Below, in pieces: positions 1 through 4,744 of a stretch of DNA of 5,930 bases. The position numbers and the translations under genes are program-made. Positions within the stretch are counted from its first letter, which is position 1; each line of letters begins with the position of its first letter. Origin of the DNA: Bacteroidota bacterium (GTDB taxonomy: Bacteria; Bacteroidota; Ignavibacteria; Kapaibacteriales; UBA2268); NCBI GenBank assembly GCA_022708005.1, contig JAKIZN010000119.1, positions 1-5,930 on the forward strand, given 5' to 3'. The notes below the pieces were generated by a model. The model was not told the DNA's origin, did no database searches, and saw only the letters and a program-made list of their open reading frames with translations.

Positions 1-1198
1 CCACAAGCCAATAGGAAACTATTGCAATATATGTAGGATAATTAACATCTTGCAATCCTCGCAAAGCGCCGAGCGCCGTTAGCTGCGCTCCGTCCATCAA
101 CTGAAAAATTCCGGCAATAACCATCAACTTTGAAGCTAATAGTATAACATCCAGCTCTTTTACATATAGGCTTGGCAAGGCAAATCGTCCAAAATAGAAG
201 CCTAACCCACATAAAAGCATAAAAATTCCTACCATAAAAAATGCTGAATAGCCCGCTACTTTTAGTCTGTGGTATTTTTTCTCGCCAAGCAAATTGCTTA
301 TTCTGACCGTTGCAGTGGAAGCAACTCCTTCAGAGGTTAGAAATGTAAGAGAAGCTAAACTCATAACTATTTGATACGCCGCAAGTTGCTTTGCACCAAG
401 CCAGCCAGTCATAATTGCACCAAAAACGTAGGCGCCTACTTCAAGAATATGCTGCAAACCTATGGGCAAGCCTATTTTCAAAAGCTCGCCAATTCTCCTT
501 TTAGATAGCCTTTTAAACGAAATTTTGCCTAAATATATACTCAACTGCTTGCTATGCTTGAAAATAAAGATGAACGATACCGCCATAGCCACGCGAGCCA
601 CAACTGTCGCTATTGCGGCACCATTGATGCCAAATTCAGGAAAGCCATATTTACCGTAAATTAATGCGTAATTCAAAAATACATTTAAAATATTGCAAAC
701 AATAATTATCATCATTCCGGGCTTGGTCAGAGCTAGTCCATCGACAAATTGCTTATAATGCAAGAAGATGCAAAAAGGAAACATCGAAAATATCAAAATG
801 TTATAATAAGGCACAGCCAATACCACCACTTCTGGCACTTGCCCGAGATACGGGAACAAAAAGCCAGCAAAATACATCATTGCGGTAATCACTATGCCTA
901 AAACAGTTGACATTACAAGCCCATTGAAAAATATACTTTGCAAAAGCGTAGTATTTTTTTCGCCAAATGCTTTGCCTGCAATTGTGGTTGTTGCGGTAGA
1001 AATGCCAATGCCAAATACAAACAGCACCACAAAGACCGTGTTTGCAATAGATGCAGCAGCCAATTGCAAAGAGCCAAGCCTGCCGACCATTATTGTATCG
1101 GCGATATTTGTAATCATGTGCCCAGCCTGCCCAAGCACAAGCGGGTAGGCAATTAGCCAATTACGGCGGTAGTGCAGTCTATATTCTTTTGAAAACAT
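1..1198 (-). CDS. MATE family multidrug efflux transporter, NorM type (3' end outside window)
   Basis: This is an inner-membrane antiporter expected to expel cationic drugs in exchange for Na+ or H+. I translated the minus strand from the ATG at 1196-1198 and found 399 uninterrupted codons running off the left edge. About ten hydrophobic segments are visible, in the two-bundle MATE arrangement: first half ~14-210, second half from ~240. Three acidic residues match the cation-site residues of Vibrio cholerae NorM (D36, E255, D371) with a constant offset of two: D34 in the ADTIMVG motif, E253 in the HILEVGAY stretch and D369 in the FQLMDG motif, followed by a GALRG motif. MATE proteins are usually 440-460 residues, so roughly 50-60 C-terminal residues are missing. 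An AAGAGA ribosome-binding site at 1205-1210 lies 6 nt before the ATG and supports this start. A terminator-like hairpin sits just upstream. The MATE family is certain; the Na+ coupling and the drug substrates are inferred. Confidence 0.95.
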   Translation of the reverse strand, partial: MFSKEYRLHYRRNWLIAYPLVLGQAGHMITNIADTIMVGRLGSLQLAAASIANTVFVVLFVFGIGISTATTTIAGKAFGEKNTTLLQSIFFNGLVMSTVLGIVITAMMYFAGFLFPYLGQVPEVVVLAVPYYNILIFSMFPFCIFLHYKQFVDGLALTKPGMMIIIVCNILNVFLNYALIYGKYGFPEFGINGAAIATVVARVAMAVSFIFIFKHSKQLSIYLGKISFKRLSKRRIGELLKIGLPIGLQHILEVGAYVFGAIMTGWLGAKQLAAYQIVMSLASLTFLTSEGVASTATVRISNLLGEKKYHRLKVAGYSAFFMVGIFMLLCGLGFYFGRFALPSLYVKELDVILLASKLMVIAGIFQLMDGAQLTALGALRGLQDVNYPTYIAIVSYWLV

Positions 1199-1214
1199 AG
1201 CATATCTCTTGATG

Positions 1215-1241
1215 AAAAATAGCGAGCGCGGCGGGCGTCGC
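1215..1241 (-). terminator. Terminator-like hairpin directly upstream of the MATE gene
   Basis: On the minus strand, a GC-only stem (GCGACGC against GCGCTCGC with one bulged C, five-base loop CCGCC) at 1222-1241 is followed at once by TATTTTTC. This is the shape of an intrinsic terminator. The U-tract ends 5 nt before the ribosome-binding site of the transporter gene. It could simply end transcripts from nuoC, or it could be a leader attenuator of the MATE gene. The sequence alone cannot separate these. Confidence 0.5.
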
Positions 1242-1297
1242 AGAGAAAAAGCAATCGGCAATGCCTCGTATTTCGTAGCGAAGTTGCTTATACTACA

Positions 1298-1331
1298 CAA
1301 ACAAGGGGAAGATAGAAGTCCCCCTTGTTTG
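1298..1331 (-). terminator. Perfect 11-bp stem-loop downstream of nuoC
   Basis: CAAACAAGGGG at 1298-1308 is exactly complementary to CCCCTTGTTTG at 1321-1331, with a 12-nt loop. It lies 54 nt past the nuoC stop codon, so it may mark or protect the 3' end of the cyclophilin-HAD-nuoC transcript. No clear T-run follows it on either strand, so a classic intrinsic terminator is not proven. An mRNA-stabilising or processing hairpin is equally possible. Confidence 0.45.
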
Positions 1332-1385
1332 CTTCGTCAATTTTATGTTTTGCAACAGTATGCCGAAAACCAAGCTAATTGCTAA

Positions 1386-1919
1386 CTAATTAAGCGATTC
1401 GCCATATTTCTCTGGATAAGGTGGCAGCGGCACTGAACCCGGTATCCCCATAAGTGGAAAGTCTTTACGCAGCGGATAAATAGGCTCGCCTGTTTCGGGG
1501 TTTACATAGTCTTCTGGCATATAAAATCGCCTCAAATCGGGATGTCCCGTAAACGTTATGCCATACATATCAAACGTTTCCCTTTCGTACCAATTTGCAG
1601 ACGCCCACACATCTGTCATAGTTGGGCATTCGCACTCTGCTTCATCGACTAAAGTTTTTATTCTTACTCTGCTTTTGAACTTATTGGAATACAGAAAATA
1701 AACCACTTCGAAACGATTTTCTTTTCGCAATAAGTCGATTGCAGTTATGTCCGTTAGCATATCAAAAGAGAAATCATCGCTGCTTTTGAGCTTTGAGCAC
1801 ACCTCGATTAACTTATCTTTAGGAATAGTCAGAGTAAGCTGATTGCGGAATATGCTATCTTGTGCAAGCGGCTCAATGCTTTTCACAAAATCTATAAGTT
1901 TGGAAAAATCTACTGACAT
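1386..1919 (-). CDS. nuoC: NADH-quinone oxidoreductase subunit C (complex I 30-kDa subunit)
   Basis: NuoC is part of the peripheral arm of respiratory complex I on the cytoplasmic face of the inner membrane, where it packs against NuoD and NuoB near the quinone site. The 177-residue protein carries the family signature: SANWYERE at ~107-114, DMYG at 117-120, GHPDLRR at 125-131 and YPLRKDFP at 148-155. The length is normal for a stand-alone NuoC (not fused to NuoD). An AGGA-type ribosome-binding site sits about 8-9 nt before the ATG at 1917-1919. The gene begins 16 nt after the HAD phosphatase stop, so the two are probably cotranscribed. It is odd that no nuoA, nuoB or nuoD flanks it: the upstream neighbour is a phosphatase and the downstream one a drug transporter. 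All signature residues are present, so I take it as functional rather than a relic. Confidence 0.96.
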   Translation of the reverse strand: MSVDFSKLIDFVKSIEPLAQDSIFRNQLTLTIPKDKLIEVCSKLKSSDDFSFDMLTDITAIDLLRKENRFEVVYFLYSNKFKSRVRIKTLVDEAECECPTMTDVWASANWYERETFDMYGITFTGHPDLRRFYMPEDYVNPETGEPIYPLRKDFPLMGIPGSVPLPPYPEKYGESLN

Positions 1920-1935
1920 CAGCTAATTCCTATAT

Positions 1936-2463
1936 TTAATTTACATTTTTATCAAAAAACTCTTTAACATCTGCAATAGATGGAAATAAATAGTCTGCCA
2001 ATTCATTTTGCAAATGCGAACCGACCAAAATAGTTTGCGTGCCGATTGATTTGCCAGCTTTTACATCGCTAACGCTATCGCCGATAGTCCAAGATGAACT
2101 AGCATCAATGCCGAATCGCTCTATTGCTTCCTCGAACATTCCCGTTTCGGGCTTTCGCCGCTTGCTGCCCGTTCCATCTAAATCCGAGCAAAAATAAATT
2201 GCATCAAACGAATAGCCTACTTCGCCCATTAATTTATCATTCATATATCGGTGTATTTCCTCCAAATCATCTTCGGTCATAAGCCCTTTGCCAATGCCTT
2301 GCTGATTTGTTACCAATATTGCAAGAAATCCCTTGCCCTTAACTGCTTTGAAAAGTTCAAAAAAGCCATCGTTGAACACGAACTCTTCAATTTTTTTTAC
2401 GTAATCACCGACTATTCTACGATTAACTATGCCGTCCCTATCGAAAAAAAATGCTCGGCTCAT
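1936..2463 (-). CDS. HAD-IIIA family phosphatase, GmhB/HisB-N-like
   Basis: This 175-residue cytoplasmic HAD hydrolase resembles D-glycero-manno-heptose-1,7-bisphosphate 7-phosphatase (GmhB, LPS heptose synthesis) and the phosphatase half of HisB. All four HAD motifs are visible: FFDRDG with nucleophile D8 and acid/base D10, T52-N53-Q54, K104 in RRKPETGM, and GDSVSD with D129 and D133. GmhB normally binds zinc through a C-x-H...C-x-C loop. Here only C92 remains; the other positions read D94, S100 and R102, although the adjacent R103-K104-P105 is kept. The fold and phosphatase activity are therefore well supported, but the exact substrate is open: heptose bisphosphate, histidinol phosphate or another sugar phosphate. 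The ATG overlaps the stop of the upstream cyclophilin gene by 4 nt (ATGA, 2460-2463), which implies translational coupling. Confidence 0.9.
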   Translation of the reverse strand: MSRAFFFDRDGIVNRRIVGDYVKKIEEFVFNDGFFELFKAVKGKGFLAILVTNQQGIGKGLMTEDDLEEIHRYMNDKLMGEVGYSFDAIYFCSDLDGTGSKRRKPETGMFEEAIERFGIDASSSWTIGDSVSDVKAGKSIGTQTILVGSHLQNELADYLFPSIADVKEFFDKNVN

Positions 2464-3053
2464 TTTGAAATTTTTGAGATAAACATCTCAATTTTGTCAA
2501 TTGGATTATCACGGCTATCGCGTTTTGCGCTAACTATTTTATCAACTGTTTCCATTCCTTCAAGCACTTCGCCGAAGATTGAATATTGCTCGTCTAAATG
2601 CGGAACATTCGCCACGCAAATAAAAAATTGCGACGAAGCGCTATTGGGATCCTGCGAACGAGCCGCTGAAATTATTCCGCGATTATGATGCAATTTGCTA
2701 AACTCAGCGGGCACACGCGTTTGAGACGGATCGCCAAATCCCCACATTTCTCTTGGCTTATCTTTTGAGTTTGGATCGCCGCCTTGAATCATAAAGCCCG
2801 GAATTACGCGATGGAACGCTGTGCCATCATAAAATTTTTCTGCAACAAGTCGGTCAAAATTCGCAACGTGCTTTGGAGCAACATCTGGATATAGTTCAAT
2901 TTTAATTTTTCCAAGTTCTGTGCCATTTTGGACTGCCGTAATCACATACTGTGGTCTTTCCATTTTATTATTTTTATCCTTTGCTATTAAAACACTATTT
3001 AATGAAACTGATAGCAGAATTGCTATCGAAAGCAACATCAATATTTTTTTCAT
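2460..3053 (-). CDS. Exported cyclophilin-type peptidyl-prolyl cis-trans isomerase
   Basis: The enzyme catalyses cis-trans isomerisation of peptidyl-proline bonds during protein folding. The 197-residue product starts with MKK and a hydrophobic stretch (about residues 4-23), a signal peptide, so it should act in the periplasm or envelope. No lipobox cysteine is seen. The cyclophilin domain spans about 36-195 and contains FHRVIPGFMIQGGDP (79-93, catalytic R82), SSQFFI (140-145) and LDEQYSIFGEV (153-163). The residue at the position of the cyclosporin-contacting tryptophan of human CypA is H152, as in many bacterial cyclophilins, so weak drug sensitivity is expected. An in-frame ATG at codon 31 would give a cytoplasmic form, but the signal peptide argues for the first ATG. 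There is no clear Shine-Dalgarno sequence. It is the first gene of the unit with the HAD phosphatase and nuoC. Confidence 0.95.
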   Translation of the reverse strand: MKKILMLLSIAILLSVSLNSVLIAKDKNNKMERPQYVITAVQNGTELGKIKIELYPDVAPKHVANFDRLVAEKFYDGTAFHRVIPGFMIQGGDPNSKDKPREMWGFGDPSQTRVPAEFSKLHHNRGIISAARSQDPNSASSQFFICVANVPHLDEQYSIFGEVLEGMETVDKIVSAKRDSRDNPIDKIEMFISKISK

Positions 3054-3112
3054 TTAGTTTACCAATTAAATAATCAACAAAAAACATTTAAATGACTAAT
3101 AAAAGTAATAAA

Positions 3113-3142
3113 TATTGTTTAATAAAAACGGCATTATAATTG
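3113..3142 (+). promoter_or_regulatory. Candidate promoter for the chitinase gene
   Basis: TATAATTG at 3135-3142 contains a perfect TATAAT and matches the Bacteroidetes -7 consensus TAnnTTTG at all but one defined position. TATTG at 3113-3117 lies 17 nt upstream and could be the -33 element. Transcription would begin near 3148, giving a leader of roughly 78 nt that holds both hairpins described next. This is a prediction from motif and spacing only, in an AT-rich region where chance matches occur. Confidence 0.4.
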
Positions 3143-3154
3143 ATATGCAGAACG

Positions 3155-3172
3155 AAACTACCACGGTAGTTT
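3155..3172. promoter_or_regulatory. Perfect inverted repeat in the divergent intergenic region
   Basis: AAACTACC at 3155-3162 and GGTAGTTT at 3165-3172 are exact inverted copies separated by two bases. It lies just downstream of the candidate chitinase promoter and could be a repressor operator or, in RNA, a small hairpin preceding the terminator-like stem. With only an 8-bp arm the choice cannot be made from sequence. Confidence 0.4.
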
Positions 3173-3173
3173 T

Positions 3174-3209
3174 GCGTTAATGCGGTGCATTCCGCTTATC
3201 GCTTTTTTT
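3174..3209 (+). terminator. Intrinsic terminator-like hairpin in the 5' leader of the chitinase gene
   Basis: Reading the plus strand, GCG (3174-3176) pairs with CGC (3200-3202), TAA (3178-3180) with TTA (3196-3198) and GCGG (3182-3185) with CCGC (3192-3195), around loop TGCATT, with one mismatch and one bulge. Seven consecutive T follow at 3203-3209. The T-run ends 16 nt before the chitinase ATG. No plus-strand gene lies upstream that would need terminating, so either this is a leader attenuator or it ends a short unannotated RNA. Confidence 0.6.
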
Positions 3210-3225
3210 GAGAAATGAAAAATTT

Positions 3226-4590
3226 ATGAAAAAGAAAAATACATTTTATATATTGCTTGCGGCTCTCGCGATTTTTATCGCCGCGGCGAGCGAAGTTTTT
3301 GCTGATAATTTGCCAGAAAAAGTATTGATTGGCTATTGGCATAATTGGGAAAATCCAGCTGCTCCTTTCATCGCACCCGAAAAAGCACACCCCGCATATA
3401 ACATTATTAATATAGCATTTGCCACCCCGCGCGATGGCACAGATTATGACATATATTTTCACCCTTTAATTATCAAAAAAGATGACTTCAAGTCGAGAAT
3501 CAAAAATATGCAATCGCAAGGGAAAAAAGTACTGCTATCAATCGGCGGCGGCAATACATCTATTACATTAGACAGCACTTACGAAAAAGATGTGTTTGTG
3601 CAATCAGTCCTCAGATTACTTGTTGATTATGAATTTGACGGTATCGACTTAGACTTTGAAGGAAATTCTATAAAAATCACAGGCGGGACTATCGAATCGC
3701 CCATTGACTCTTGCGTTATTTTGGTAATTGATGCCGTCAAAGAAATAATGGCGGATTACCACAACCACTTTAAAAGAAAAGCGATTTTGACTATGGCGCC
3801 GGAGGCGGCTTATGTGCAAGGCGGGCAAAGCGGATTTGGTGGCGTGTGGGGAGCTTACTTGCCGATTATAGACGCACTGCGAGATTCCATCGACATAGTG
3901 AGCGTTCAGCTGTATAATAGCGGTGATATGTATGGGTTAGATTGGGGAATATACTCGCAAGCAACATCGGATTTTATAGTCGCTATGACAGAAAAGCTAA
4001 TCAAAGGATTTAATACAAAAGGTGGATTTTTCAAAGGCTTGCCAGAGTCAAAAGTAGCTATTGGCTTGCCTGCGTGCAATCGTGCTGCGGGAGGTGGCTT
4101 CACTCCATTCGACTCCGTTAATTCGGCAATTAATTATTTGTTAGGCAAAAGCACAACTCCCGCTGGCTCTTACAAGCTAAAGCAAGACGGCGGCTATCCA
4201 AAGTTGCGAGGTATGATGACTTGGTCAATTAATTGGGACGCTTCGGATTCCTGCTCATATTCATACGCATTTGCAGAAAATTTTATAGAAAATTTTGCCA
4301 CCAAGCCGCTATCTATCGCATCGTCGCAGCCAAGCAAGAAAACAAGGACAATCGATGATATTTATTTTGACTTATTTCCCAATCCAGCCAGATCATATAT
4401 TGAAGTGAAATTGCCAGATTTTGCTACAAATTTCCTGCCGCTTACTTACGAAGTTAGAAATATCGATGGGCAAACCATCAGCCGTGGCAAAACCGATAAG
4501 ATTAATTTCAAAGTGGATATTAGAAATTTCCCGAAAGGCATATATTTTATTAGTATTTATGACTATACAGATAAATTTATGAAGGAATGA
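3226..4590 (+). CDS. Secreted GH18 chitinase-like glycoside hydrolase with T9SS C-terminal sorting domain
   Basis: The 454-residue enzyme should hydrolyse beta-1,4-linked N-acetylglucosamine polymers outside the cell. A signal peptide covers about residues 1-26. The GH18 barrel (about 27-360) shows SIGGG at 105-109, the catalytic DGIDLDFE at 138-145 (D138, D141, D143 and proton donor E145), VQLYN at 227-231 and MTWSIN around W333, so the active site looks intact. After a polar linker, residues ~380-454 form a type-A T9SS sorting domain: LFPNPA (N386, P387), DGQ at 414-416, FPKGIYF at 435-441 and a lysine near the end. No chitin-binding module is present. A TTG at 3208 is in frame, but it overlaps the T-run of the leader hairpin and would put extra charged residues before the MKKK signal start, so I prefer the ATG at 3226. 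It has no good Shine-Dalgarno sequence. It is monocistronic, divergent from the cyclophilin gene. Chitin as the exact substrate is inferred from the family. Confidence 0.94.
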   Translation: MKKKNTFYILLAALAIFIAAASEVFADNLPEKVLIGYWHNWENPAAPFIAPEKAHPAYNIINIAFATPRDGTDYDIYFHPLIIKKDDFKSRIKNMQSQGKKVLLSIGGGNTSITLDSTYEKDVFVQSVLRLLVDYEFDGIDLDFEGNSIKITGGTIESPIDSCVILVIDAVKEIMADYHNHFKRKAILTMAPEAAYVQGGQSGFGGVWGAYLPIIDALRDSIDIVSVQLYNSGDMYGLDWGIYSQATSDFIVAMTEKLIKGFNTKGGFFKGLPESKVAIGLPACNRAAGGGFTPFDSVNSAINYLLGKSTTPAGSYKLKQDGGYPKLRGMMTWSINWDASDSCSYSYAFAENFIENFATKPLSIASSQPSKKTRTIDDIYFDLFPNPARSYIEVKLPDFATNFLPLTYEVRNIDGQTISRGKTDKINFKVDIRNFPKGIYFISIYDYTDKFMKE

Positions 4591-4613
4591 GTTCCAGAAA
4601 CAATATACAAAAA

Positions 4614-4653
4614 TAATCTTGCTAATCCTTTAATCCTGAGAATCGCGATTCAG
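4614..4653. repeat. Degenerate TAATCYT tandem repeat ending in a palindrome
   Basis: TAATCTT at 4614, TAATCCT at 4623, TAATCCT at 4631 and the related GAATCGC at 4640 recur every 8-9 bases. The tract ends in the perfect palindrome GAATCGCGATTC (4640-4651), which extends with one bulged base to 4636-4653. It begins 24 nt after the chitinase stop codon. It resembles dispersed intergenic repeats made of AATCCTG-like units, but its role is unknown. Confidence 0.5.
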
Positions 4654-4658
4654 ACTGT

Positions 4659-4697
4659 AAAAATAGATGTCCTACACCTCGAAGGTGTAGGACATCT
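4659..4697 (-). terminator. Intrinsic terminator of the pmbA transcript (15-bp perfect hairpin)
   Basis: AGATGTCCTACACCT (4665-4679) and AGGTGTAGGACATCT (4683-4697) are exact inverted copies with a 3-nt loop. On the minus strand the stem is followed by ATTTTTAC, a usable U-tract, so it can terminate transcription coming from pmbA, whose stop codon is 47 nt upstream in that direction. On the plus strand no T-run follows, though the hairpin would still fold at the 3' end of the chitinase mRNA. Confidence 0.6.
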
Positions 4698-4707
4698 GAG
4701 AGAACAG

Positions 4708-4742
4708 CGGGCAGCCGCTTTTGCGCGAAGCTGCCCGATTTT
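4708..4742 (+). terminator. Stem-loop terminator between the convergent genes
   Basis: CGGGCAGC (4708-4715) pairs with GCTGCCCG (4730-4737), with an inner CGC/GCG stem around a TTTT loop. ATTTT follows on the plus strand, so it can act as a modest terminator for the chitinase message. It ends only a few bases from the pmbA stop codon and would also fold in the pmbA transcript. Confidence 0.5.
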
Positions 4743-4744
4743 GC

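Noticed and set aside
801..1160. Minus-strand open frame of 119 codons
   Set aside because: It overlaps the MATE gene in another frame; the MATE frame has strong family motifs and this one is rich in Cys, His and Trp with no recognisable pattern.
2391..2450. Two runs of eight identical bases in the HAD gene as possible frameshift sites
   Set aside because: The reading frame is intact and family-like on both sides of each run, so no frameshift is needed.
2251..2688. Plus-strand open frame of 145 codons
   Set aside because: It runs antisense across the HAD phosphatase and cyclophilin genes, both of which have complete family motifs; it is a shadow.
3054..3112. Promoter for the cyclophilin operon on the minus strand
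   Set aside because: The area is very AT-rich and has a TAnnTTTG-like match at 3100-3107, but I could not find a convincing upstream element at the right spacing.
3208..3225. TTG start for the chitinase gene, six codons upstream
   Set aside because: It overlaps the T-run of the leader hairpin, and the ATG at 3226 gives a typical MKKK signal-peptide start.
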